A stretch of 64,000 nucleotides of DNA from Chloroflexus sp. Y-396-1 (GTDB lineage Bacteria > Chloroflexota > Chloroflexia > Chloroflexales > Chloroflexaceae), in the NCBI RefSeq assembly GCF_000516515.1, contig NZ_KI911784.1:1334881-1398880 (forward strand). The letters run 5' to 3'. The translations under genes and the position numbers were made by a program. Position 1 is the stretch's first letter. Every line of letters begins with the position of its first letter. Below are positions 51,533 to 59,762 of the stretch, piece by piece. Under the pieces are notes generated by a model. That model had not been told where the DNA came from, did not search any database, and saw only the letters and a list, made by a program, of their open reading frames with translations.

Positions 51533-51599
51533 AACGAGAGATCGGATTAGAACCTATTCCTTTCATGTTTTAGCCAACTGATATTGTTGCTTGTAGCGT

Positions 51600-52196
51600 T
51601 CATTGCCCGGTGGTCTGCCTACGTGACAACTGATGGGTTAGGAGTATCGCCTGCGCCACCTCGCGCATTGTCTTACGGTTACGCATTGCCAGTTGTTGAA
51701 TCCGGCGAAATGCCTCTGCTTCACTCAAGCCATGCGCATCCATTAGGATACCCTTGGCCTGTTCAATCTCTTTGCGCGTTTCCAGACGCTCTCGCAACGT
51801 CAGCATCTCTTTCCGTCGTGTTTGATAGTCTTGCCAGCGTGCAAGCGTAATCTCAATCAGCGGCAAGAGGTCAGTATCGCGAAATGGTTTCATGAGACAG
51901 CCAAACACCCCTGCGGCTCGTGCTCGCTCGGCCAGCTCACGTGATGCTGAAGCCGTGAGCAGGATAACCGGTGCTAAGCCCTCCTGGTGAAGTATCGTTG
52001 CAACTTCTAGACCATCGAGATAGGGCATTTTGTAGTCGAGCAACACCAAATCAGGTCGCACCTGGCGCGCTACTGCAACTGCCTGCTGACCATCAGCCGC
52101 TTCGCCGACGATCAGATAACCGAGCGCGAGTAATACTTCACGTATGTGAAATCGAATCAATGCCTCGTCGTCTGCTATCAAGAGTCGCGCTGTCAT
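51600..52196 (-). CDS. Response regulator with ANTAR RNA-binding output domain
   Basis: About 198 residues from MTARLL, with GGAG 6-8 bp upstream. The receiver domain (1-120) has LLIADDEAL, phospho-Asp in LVLLDYKMP, Thr in ILLTASA and Lys in LMKPF. The C-terminal ANTAR domain (about 130-190) has RKEIEQAKGILMDAHGLSEAEAFRRIQ. ANTAR regulators bind paired hexaloop hairpins in mRNA leaders and prevent termination when phosphorylated. No cognate kinase or target leader is adjacent. In frame, the gene could extend to 52295, but that region lacks a ribosome site. Confidence 0.93.
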   Translation of the reverse strand: MTARLLIADDEALIRFHIREVLLALGYLIVGEAADGQQAVAVARQVRPDLVLLDYKMPYLDGLEVATILHQEGLAPVILLTASASRELAERARAAGVFGCLMKPFRDTDLLPLIEITLARWQDYQTRRKEMLTLRERLETRKEIEQAKGILMDAHGLSEAEAFRRIQQLAMRNRKTMREVAQAILLTHQLSRRQTTGQ

Positions 52197-52355
52197 GCGT
52201 GCTCCAAACACAATAAGCACCTGCCGTCGCAACCGTTGCAACGTGCAGGTGGCATCAATGCGGATATAACATATATGGTTAGTATAAAGGAACAAATGCG
52301 TCAGCGGCTATAGCCGAATTGCACAATATGTTATGTACGCTCGTGACGAGTTTCG

Positions 52356-53429
52356 TTACAATGGTTCAACACCATGCCCCGCTGTAATATGATCGAGTTC
52401 GATGATACCCCCGTGTAAGCGAAAACCACCCTGAAAGGGATTGGTCGCTAGGAAGAGCGGTGTATCGAGATCGACAAAACGAAACCCACCTAACCCGGCT
52501 GCGAAATGGGCCGCCATGGTCATTGCCAGGATCGATTCAATCATTCCACCGATCATGAGGCCCAGTCCGGCAGTACGGGCAATCGCCGCGATTTCGAGTG
52601 CTTCAACCACCCCGCTCTTCATCAGTTTGATATTGATGACATTGGCTGCGCGTTCCTGCACAATACGTAGCACATTCAACGCACTACTTGCCGTCTCGTC
52701 AGCCGCAATCGGTGCTCCACCCCATTGCACCAGTTGACGCAGACCAGCCCAATCATCGGCTGCAACCGGTTGTTCGACTAGTACCGGTACGATCCGTTGC
52801 AAGCTCAGGGCGCCAAGGAGTTCGAGCATCTGCTCGGCGGTAAAGCCTCCATTCCCATCGAGGATGAGCGGGGCATCTGGCGCCAGCGCATAGATTGTCG
52901 TGATTCGGGCCAGATCGTGAGATAGATCACTGCCACCGATTTTAACCTTAATTTGACGGATACCCCGTTCGAGAATATCCAGGGTGGCCAACGCTGCTTC
53001 CTCGACCGTACCGGTTGTAATCGTCATATCGGTTTCGAGCGTATGCCCAGCGCCACCAAAGAAGACGTAGAGCGGTAGCCGATAATGGCGGGTCAGTGCA
53101 TCGAGAATTGCTGTCTCGATAGCGCAGCGCGCCGATCCGCTCGTGCTAATCCGATCACGCAGCAGCGCGGCAATCGCTCGCCATTCACGCACATCAGCGC
53201 CTTCGATTGCTGAACGTACTACTTCAATCGCCTGTTGCGTATTGGCCTGGGTTTCACCGTTAAAGGCCGGAAAAGGCGCAGCTTCGCCGTAGCCACGAAT
53301 GCCGTTGGTCAGTTCGACCGTCACTAACAGGTTATGGGCGATCTCTTGCATCCCCCCAGCGATCCCAAACGGATGACGTAGTGGGATGTCGAGGGGGGCG
53401 ACCGATAACGAACGAATGACGGTACTCAT
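52356..53429 (-). CDS. Enolase-superfamily dipeptide epimerase (L-Ala-D/L-Glu epimerase-like)
   Basis: The 357-residue protein has the muconate-lactonizing subgroup layout: capping domain GYGEAAPFPAFNGET, KVKIG (first catalytic Lys), metal ligands in LILDGNGG, LVEQPV and IAADETA, and the second Lys in NIKLMKSGVVEA. These match L-Ala-D/L-Glu and related dipeptide epimerases, which recycle or remodel peptidoglycan peptides. Other dipeptide specificities cannot be excluded. It follows the DMT transporter gene by 17 bp and is divergent from the MurF-alanine racemase gene, which supports a cell-wall link. Confidence 0.9.
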   Translation of the reverse strand: MSTVIRSLSVAPLDIPLRHPFGIAGGMQEIAHNLLVTVELTNGIRGYGEAAPFPAFNGETQANTQQAIEVVRSAIEGADVREWRAIAALLRDRISTSGSARCAIETAILDALTRHYRLPLYVFFGGAGHTLETDMTITTGTVEEAALATLDILERGIRQIKVKIGGSDLSHDLARITTIYALAPDAPLILDGNGGFTAEQMLELLGALSLQRIVPVLVEQPVAADDWAGLRQLVQWGGAPIAADETASSALNVLRIVQERAANVINIKLMKSGVVEALEIAAIARTAGLGLMIGGMIESILAMTMAAHFAAGLGGFRFVDLDTPLFLATNPFQGGFRLHGGIIELDHITAGHGVEPL

Positions 53430-53446
53430 AAGCGTTTCAGACCACG

Positions 53447-54391
53447 TTAAGCGCGATACTGCTGTTGCAGGTAGACCGTAATTGTGACTAGCACGATAAT
53501 CGCCCCCAACACCTGCCAGAGGTTCTGCAATTGCTCACCGAGCAACAGTGCAGCTAGCCCCAGCGCACTGATCAGCCGCCAACCCATTGTACTACTGACC
53601 AGCGGCGCACCCAGGTGGCGGAGGGCAACAATCTGGCCGAGATTGGCCCCAAGGAGAACAAAGACCACGAAAGCTGCAAAGACCATCCAATCGTGTGGCC
53701 CGATAACGGCAAACCGATCCCACTGTTCGCCAAGCAACAGGCTCATTGCGCCGCATGTGACGGTGAGAGCAACCAGTTGCGCAAACAACATCGCTTCAGC
53801 GCTGATATTACCAACGGAGGTTGCACGTGGTATCAGTATCATGTAGAACGCTAACGCAAATGCCGAGACTAGTGCAATTGCAATGCCCAGCACATCGCTT
53901 TCGGTCAGTCGCAACACGGTACCATTACTGAGATCGCCGCTCATCATCAATAATGAGCCGAAAAACGAGAGGCTAATAGCCGGGAGCGTGAAGCGAGGTA
54001 AGCGGTTGCGAAAGAACAATTTGCTCAAGAGAGCAACAATGAGGGGTGTGAGCAACGTGATAAGTTGGACGTAGATGGCTAACGTAAAGCGCGCCGAGGT
54101 CAGATTCGTCATGGCTCGAATACTGACAACCAGTGCAAACAACCAGATAATCGGTGTGTGCCAGATGTCTGTACGAATGTGCCGGTAGGCAAACGGTACA
54201 TATACGATCAGCGCCAGGAGATTACCGAGCGCAAGGATAGCCATACTCGGTAAGTAACTGATCGTTTGCAGATAGCGGGCCAGGACTGGATATGCACCCC
54301 AACCGGTGTGAGCAAGAAGGGTAACGAGTAACCAGATCCATGAAACGCCGGTATGAGTTGTCGTAGTCGCTGTAGAGGAAGCGTTATTCAT
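53447..54391 (-). CDS. EamA-family (DMT) transporter
   Basis: About 314 residues and ten hydrophobic helices in the two-EamA-repeat arrangement. The start at 54391 (MNNASS) is tentative because no clear ribosome site is seen; an upstream in-frame start at 54445 would overlap the divergent gene. Features include an early HTGWGAYPVLARYLQ helix, and an RHLGAPLVSSTMGWRLISALGLAALLLGEQL stretch typical of the last repeat. DMT proteins export amino acids or other small metabolites. Its neighbour is a dipeptide epimerase, so a peptide or amino-acid substrate is plausible. Confidence 0.85.
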   Translation of the reverse strand: MNNASSTATTTTHTGVSWIWLLVTLLAHTGWGAYPVLARYLQTISYLPSMAILALGNLLALIVYVPFAYRHIRTDIWHTPIIWLFALVVSIRAMTNLTSARFTLAIYVQLITLLTPLIVALLSKLFFRNRLPRFTLPAISLSFFGSLLMMSGDLSNGTVLRLTESDVLGIAIALVSAFALAFYMILIPRATSVGNISAEAMLFAQLVALTVTCGAMSLLLGEQWDRFAVIGPHDWMVFAAFVVFVLLGANLGQIVALRHLGAPLVSSTMGWRLISALGLAALLLGEQLQNLWQVLGAIIVLVTITVYLQQQYRA

Positions 54392-54444
54392 AGGGCATAT
54401 TATAACCTGAGTTTCGGATGATGATGTGAACGTGATGGGGAACA

Positions 54445-56895
54445 ATGAACATTCAACTCGCCGAACTGATTGCGGCTGGTGGAAAGGTTAGCGGGCCGAT
54501 CCACGCCGATACCTTCACCGATTGGAGTTACGATTCGCGACTCACCGCTGCCGGAGAGTGTTTTATCGCGTTACGCACAGTACGGGCAGATGGACATGAT
54601 TACATTCCGGCTGCGATAGCTGCTGGTGCACGTGGTGTCTTGTGTGTGCGTCCACCGTATGATGCCGGCAATGCGACGGTTATTGTCTGTGATGAGCCGC
54701 AGACGCTCTTGCTGCGCTGGGCGAGTACCCGTTTACAGGTATTGCAGCCGACAGTCATTGCCGTGACCGGTGGGATCGGTAAGACCCTGGCACGGCGAGC
54801 GATTGCGGCCGTGTTAGCTATGCAGGCGCCCACCTTTCAAAGTCGTCGCAATTTCAATTCGCTCCTGGGGCTACCGATTGCGCTAGCCCGTCTTGGTCAG
54901 GCCGACCGCTACGCAGTGCTCGAGTTTGCCGGTGAGCATCTGGCGACGCTGGCAACGGCGTTTCCGCCTCAGATCGCGGTGGTAACACCCGCTGCCGATA
55001 TGGCGATGGCCGCATTCCTGGCCGACAAAGGAGTAATGGTGGTTGCCGCCGAAGGGATTTCACCGGCAAATATCTGCTATGGCACCGGTCGAGAGTGTGC
55101 AGTGCGGGCAACCGATATTTCCTACCACCGTCAGGGGGTGGATTTTGTTGCTTTGAGCCGGGAAGTGACCATTCCCGTTTCAACCCCGCTTTTGGGCCTT
55201 CCCGGTGTTATGGCGGCACTGGCTGCCGTTGCGGTTGGGCTGATATGCGGCGTTCCACCGGAGGCGATCCAACACGCCCTAGCTCATCTTGCAGCACCGG
55301 CAGGACGTTTACATCCATTACCCGGCGCCAATGGTGAACTCATTCTCGATGATAGTTTCAATGCCACTCCAACAGCCATGGTGGCGGCAATGCAAACCAT
55401 GGCTGCATTGCCGGCCAAACGCCGCATTGCCGTTTTAGGTACACCTACCGAATTGCCGGCTATTGATGCGACACCACTACTGACCGAGCTGGGTGCACTG
55501 GCAGCCCGTAGCGCCGATTACCTGGTGCTCAAAGGGGGTGGGGCGGCGGCAATGGCCCAAGCTGCACGGATGACCAATCCCACCATTCCCATTCACGTCG
55601 TTGACACCAACGATGCGGCGCGTGCTGCCTTGCCCGACGAGCGCAACCAGGGCGATCTGGTGTTGGTGTCGGGCGGGGCTGGCGAGCGGCTTGAACAGGT
55701 TGTAGCGCCACTGTTAGCCGCCGACTGTCCGCCAGAACGCAACCTCGTGCGCCAGGAACCGGCCTGGCGTAGTGTACGGATCGGTGATCCGGCGCGTCCA
55801 ACCTGGGTGCATCTCGATCTGACCGCCATTAGCGACAATGTTCGTGCGCTCCGAACGCATGCCGGTGTACCGCTAATGGTTGTGCTTAAAGGCGATGGTT
55901 ACGGTCATGGTGCGGCGCGGGTTGCGCGAGCGGCATTGTGGGCAGGAGCCGAGATGCTGGCCGTTGCGACTCTGGGTGAAGGACGGGCATTGCGTGCACA
56001 GGGTATTCATGCCCCAATTCTGGTGCTGGGCTATACGCCACCATGGCAGGTTGCCGAAGCGATCCATCTCGATTTGATGATTACGCTCTTCGATGGCGAT
56101 ACTGCCCAGGCGCTTAGTAATGCCGCCACCGAAATCAGACGCCCTGCTCGTGTGCATGTCGAAGTTGATACGGGTATGGCTCGTCTAGGCCTCGCGCCGG
56201 CTGAGGTCGCACCATTCCTGACCTGGCTGCGTGATCTCCCCGCTATCGAAGTGGTTGCACTCTACACTCATTTTGCCCGCGCCGATGAAGCCGATCCGAC
56301 CCCAACCGAGCAGCAGTTGGCTCGTTTCCAGACCCTGATCACCGAACTTACCGCAGCCGGTTTACGCCCGCCACTGATCCATGCGGCCAACAGTGCGGCG
56401 ACATTACGCTTTCCGGCCAGCCATTTCGATATGGTTCGACCAGGATTGGCTTGCTACGGATTGGCACCAGGGGCTGCTGTTCCACTCTTGCCGGGCATGC
56501 GGCCAGCACTAAGCTTTTACAGTGAAGTAGCTCAGGTCAAGGAACACCCGCCTGGCGCACCGATCTCCTACGGTGGTACATTTATCACAGCCCGCCCGTC
56601 GCGCATCGCTACCATTCCGGTAGGCTACGCCGACGGTCTGCGTCGTTCACCACCCTGGCGGGAAGTGCTGATTCGGGGGAGACGCGCACCAATTGTCGGG
56701 CGCATTTGCATGGACTATGCTATGGTCGATGTAACCGATATTCCCAGTGTTCAACGTGGTGATACTGTTACGCTCATAGGACAACAGGGCGAGGCTTCAA
56801 TAAGCGTTGATGAGATCGCTGGTTGGCTGGGAACGATCAGCTACGAAGTGCTGACCGGCATCTTACCGCGAGTGCCGCGTGAGATTGAACCGTAA
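54445..56895 (+). CDS. MurF-like/alanine racemase fusion protein
   Basis: The 816-residue protein joins an N-terminal MurF-type Mur-ligase (1-430) to a C-terminal alanine racemase (about 450-816). The racemase is complete: PLP-lysine in VVLKGDGYGHG, second-base Tyr in ISYGGTF, GRICMDYAMVDVTD and YADGLRR. The ligase has a P-loop GGIGKT, RNFNSLLGLPIALARL and ILDDSFNATPTAMVAAM, but the stretch with the conserved His and the carbamoylated-lysine region (AAHLEGFGS...AKGEI in typical MurF) is shortened and altered. Racemase supplies D-Ala; MurF normally adds D-Ala-D-Ala. GGGGA precedes the ATG. Confidence 0.9.
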   Translation: MNIQLAELIAAGGKVSGPIHADTFTDWSYDSRLTAAGECFIALRTVRADGHDYIPAAIAAGARGVLCVRPPYDAGNATVIVCDEPQTLLLRWASTRLQVLQPTVIAVTGGIGKTLARRAIAAVLAMQAPTFQSRRNFNSLLGLPIALARLGQADRYAVLEFAGEHLATLATAFPPQIAVVTPAADMAMAAFLADKGVMVVAAEGISPANICYGTGRECAVRATDISYHRQGVDFVALSREVTIPVSTPLLGLPGVMAALAAVAVGLICGVPPEAIQHALAHLAAPAGRLHPLPGANGELILDDSFNATPTAMVAAMQTMAALPAKRRIAVLGTPTELPAIDATPLLTELGALAARSADYLVLKGGGAAAMAQAARMTNPTIPIHVVDTNDAARAALPDERNQGDLVLVSGGAGERLEQVVAPLLAADCPPERNLVRQEPAWRSVRIGDPARPTWVHLDLTAISDNVRALRTHAGVPLMVVLKGDGYGHGAARVARAALWAGAEMLAVATLGEGRALRAQGIHAPILVLGYTPPWQVAEAIHLDLMITLFDGDTAQALSNAATEIRRPARVHVEVDTGMARLGLAPAEVAPFLTWLRDLPAIEVVALYTHFARADEADPTPTEQQLARFQTLITELTAAGLRPPLIHAANSAATLRFPASHFDMVRPGLACYGLAPGAAVPLLPGMRPALSFYSEVAQVKEHPPGAPISYGGTFITARPSRIATIPVGYADGLRRSPPWREVLIRGRRAPIVGRICMDYAMVDVTDIPSVQRGDTVTLIGQQGEASISVDEIAGWLGTISYEVLTGILPRVPREIEP

Positions 56896-57001
56896 GAATA
56901 CGTTGCCCCGAGCGCAAAAGGAGTTCCACATTGTTTGGGCAGATCCGTGTACAATGGCAATCAACAGCAGCTTCGCGATAAGTGATGGTAAGGAGCAGGC
57001 T

Positions 57002-58567
57002 ATGCTTACCCCGTTTCAAAATGAACCGTTCGGAAATTTTGACAGTGGTGACCGGCGGGCGGCGATGCAGCGGGCGATCCGCCATGTTGCCGGACAACTA
57101 GGCGCCACCTATCCGCTGATCATTGGTGGTGAACGGATTGTGACCGAGCGTAAATTGCCTTCGATCAATCCGGCTGAACCGAAGAAAGTTGTGGGCTACG
57201 CCAGCAGTGCCTCTCAAGAGCATGCCCATCAGGCACTGCTGGCAGCCAACGCCGCATTCCGTACCTGGTCACGCACACCGGTTAGTGCGCGCGCACAGGT
57301 GTTGTTGCGGGCCGCGGCCATTATGCGGCGACGGAAGGAGGAACTGGCCGCGTGGATGATGCACGAGGTGAGCAAGAACTGGGTTGAAGCCGATGCGGAT
57401 GTCGCCGAAGCGATTGACTTTTGTGAGTGGTATGCGCGTCAGGCAATTGCACTTCAGGGCGAACGGCAACCCCTCGTTCCTTACCCCGGTGAGGATAACG
57501 AGTTGCGCTACCTGCCATTAGGGCCTGGGCTGGCGATACCTCCCTGGAACTTCCCGCTGGCAATTGTGACGACACTCACCGTTGCGCCGATTGTCGTGGG
57601 GAATACGGTCGTGTTAAAACCCTCACCACGAGCACCGATCATTGCGGCTATCCTTGTCCAGATTCTCGAAGAGGCTGGTTTACCGCCTGGTGTTGTGAAT
57701 CTGGTGACCGGTGAAGATGCGGTCCTGGGAGATTTCCTGGTCGATCATCCGTTGGTGCGCTTCATTGGCTTTACCGGTTCAAAGAATGTCGGTCTGCGGA
57801 TTCTGCAGCGGGCCGCCGTCCGTCAACCTGGTCAGAACTGGATCAAACGCACGATCCTCGAAATGGGCGGCAAAGACGCAATTATTGTCGATGAAACTGC
57901 CGATCTGGAAGCCGCTGCAACCGGTATTGTGGTCAGTGCGTTCGGTTTTCAGGGGCAAAAATGTAGTGCTTGCTCACGTGCAATTGTCGTTGATCAGGTC
58001 TACGATCAGGTCTTGCAGCGAGTCGTCGAGAAGACGAAGGCGTTGCGGCTAGGGAATCCTACCAAACCAGAAACCGATCTAGGCGCGGTGATTGATCAGC
58101 GGGCCTTTGATACCATTAGCCAGTATATTGCGATAGGCCAGGAAGAGGGAAGACTGGTTACTGGTGGTGAAGTCATCGATCACGAATTGGTTAAGGATGG
58201 TGGCTTTTTTATCAATCCAACCATCTTTGCTGATGTGAAACCTCACGCCCGCATCGCCCAGGAAGAGATTTTTGGTCCGGTCCTGGCCTTCATCCGTGCT
58301 GCGAATTTCACTGAGGCCCTGGCTATTGCAAACGATACTGAATACGGTCTGACCGGTGGTCTTTACAGCCGGAGCCTCGAACGCTTGGAGCAGGCTCGCG
58401 AAGAGTTTCATGTCGGTAATCTCTATTTCAATCGGAAGTGTACCGGTGCTCTGGTTGGAGTGCAGCCATTCGGTGGCTTTAATATGTCAGGCACTGACAG
58501 CAAGGCCGGTGGCACCGATTACCTACGTCTGTTTACTCAGCCTAAGGTCATTAGCGAGCGCTTTTAA
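57002..58567 (+). CDS. pruA: L-glutamate gamma-semialdehyde dehydrogenase (1-pyrroline-5-carboxylate dehydrogenase)
   Basis: About 521 residues from MLTPFQNEPFGNF, chosen for AGGAG 7-8 bp upstream. The start sequence, YPLIIGGERIVTERKLPSINPAEP, and KSSP-free NAD region IPPWNFPLAIVT...KPSPRAP, the glycine loop FTGSKNVGLRIL, LEMGGKDAIIVD and QGQKCSACSRAI (catalytic Cys) match the P5C dehydrogenase group. It oxidises glutamate semialdehyde to glutamate in proline or arginine breakdown. Proline dehydrogenase is not in the window. The DUF72 gene follows 8 bp after the stop. Confidence 0.9.
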   Translation: MLTPFQNEPFGNFDSGDRRAAMQRAIRHVAGQLGATYPLIIGGERIVTERKLPSINPAEPKKVVGYASSASQEHAHQALLAANAAFRTWSRTPVSARAQVLLRAAAIMRRRKEELAAWMMHEVSKNWVEADADVAEAIDFCEWYARQAIALQGERQPLVPYPGEDNELRYLPLGPGLAIPPWNFPLAIVTTLTVAPIVVGNTVVLKPSPRAPIIAAILVQILEEAGLPPGVVNLVTGEDAVLGDFLVDHPLVRFIGFTGSKNVGLRILQRAAVRQPGQNWIKRTILEMGGKDAIIVDETADLEAAATGIVVSAFGFQGQKCSACSRAIVVDQVYDQVLQRVVEKTKALRLGNPTKPETDLGAVIDQRAFDTISQYIAIGQEEGRLVTGGEVIDHELVKDGGFFINPTIFADVKPHARIAQEEIFGPVLAFIRAANFTEALAIANDTEYGLTGGLYSRSLERLEQAREEFHVGNLYFNRKCTGALVGVQPFGGFNMSGTDSKAGGTDYLRLFTQPKVISERF

Positions 58568-58575
58568 GAGTATGC

Positions 58576-59439
58576 ATGATTAGAATTGGATGCGCCGTTT
58601 GGGCTTATAACGGTTGGGTTGGTGATCTCTTTCCACCAGGAACGCGCAGTAGCGAGTTTCTCAAACTCTACAGTCGAAAACTGGCGACGGTGGAAGGAAA
58701 TACAACCTTCTATGCCACACCATCGGTAGCGACGGTGGCGCGATGGGTGGAGGAGACACCACCTATCTTCCACTTTTGTTGTAAGTTGCCGCGAGAAGTA
58801 AGCCATACGGGTTCACTCGCCGAGCGCCTGCCGCAGGCCCGAACCTTTGTTGAACGAATGCAAGGTCTAGGATCGCGCTGTGGCCCGTTCTTCTTGCAAC
58901 TACCGCCGGGCTATGGTCCGGCTCGTCTCGCCGATCTGGAACGTTTTCTAGCCGGCTGGCCGCGTGACGTTGCGCTGGCGGTAGAGGTCCGTCATCCCGA
59001 CTGGTATTTGCCACCAGCCGAGGAATCACTGATGACTCTCCTTAACCGCTATCATGTTGGGCGGGTTGTAATGGATGTTCGTCCAATCCGCGATCCGACC
59101 GATCCGGCCGGATTACTGCTCGCCGATGCCCGTGAGCGCAAACCAGATGTGCCGCTGCGACCGTTGCGCAGCAGTGGGCCAACGCTGGTGCGCTACATCG
59201 GTCATCCCGATCTGGCCCGCAACACGCCGTTTCTCAATGAGTGGGCAGCACGCATCGCAGCATGGGCACAGACCGATCCGCGCATCTATCTGTTTATGCA
59301 TTGCCCTGATGAGGCCCGCTCACCAGACCTCTGCCGCCAGATCGCAGCGCGTCTGCGTGAACGCGGGGCGCCGTTGGTTGAGCCATTGGATGAACCGCCA
59401 CCATCACCAATGCAACTCGATATGTTTGGTTTGCAGTAG
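58576..59439 (+). CDS. DUF72-family (YecE-like) TIM-barrel protein
   Basis: The 287-residue protein has the DUF72 signature: IRIGCAVWAYNGWVGDLFPP, LATVEGNTTFYATPS, FHFCCKLPREVSH, PFFLQLPPGY, LAVEVRHPDWY, VVMDVRP, VRYIGHP and YLFMHCPDEARSP. The fold is a TIM barrel without established activity; some members are associated with metal or nucleic-acid chemistry. It lies 8 bp after the glutamate-semialdehyde dehydrogenase stop and is probably cotranscribed. No catalytic claim is made. Confidence 0.92.
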   Translation: MIRIGCAVWAYNGWVGDLFPPGTRSSEFLKLYSRKLATVEGNTTFYATPSVATVARWVEETPPIFHFCCKLPREVSHTGSLAERLPQARTFVERMQGLGSRCGPFFLQLPPGYGPARLADLERFLAGWPRDVALAVEVRHPDWYLPPAEESLMTLLNRYHVGRVVMDVRPIRDPTDPAGLLLADARERKPDVPLRPLRSSGPTLVRYIGHPDLARNTPFLNEWAARIAAWAQTDPRIYLFMHCPDEARSPDLCRQIAARLRERGAPLVEPLDEPPPSPMQLDMFGLQ

Positions 59440-59762
59440 AGGTGTGGCCGTGTAACAATGCGAAGATGATAGATGAGCCATCATCTACGGTATCGTGTCT
59501 GGTTTACCTTGGACATTGGTCTATGGCTTGCAATTCAATATTGTGGCAGGTAGTCAGCTTGAGCACGTCTCTACTGTGGCTATGATGTGTGTGCCTCTCA
59601 GTAACAGGGAATATGGAGGCAAGGTGTTAAGGTGTCGTTCTGGTGCGACAGGATTCACCGGGGCGGGTTTAGAACCCTCCCCTACCATTCTTGTACCGGG
59701 CTTCAGTTCCGTGAAACGTCGTGGAAATGGTTTCTACTATCACTGCTGAGGAGAAACCACGC
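59440..59762. other. 323-bp leader region of the ProRS-like gene
   Basis: It contains a GGGGCGGGTT-type hairpin (59660-59682) but no T-box specifier or AGGGTGG antiterminator sequence, which might be expected before a synthetase gene. No gene is seen. Confidence 0.6.
59660..59682. repeat. GGGGCGGGTT/AACCCTCCCC hairpin
   Basis: A 10-bp stem with one mismatch and a 3-base loop, closely related to the hairpins at 22596-22616 and 38483-38505. It lies about 80 bp before the start codon. Confidence 0.5.

Noticed and set aside
59440-59762. T-box riboswitch before the ProRS-like gene
   Set aside because: Neither the AGGGTGG antiterminator sequence nor a specifier loop with a terminator was found.
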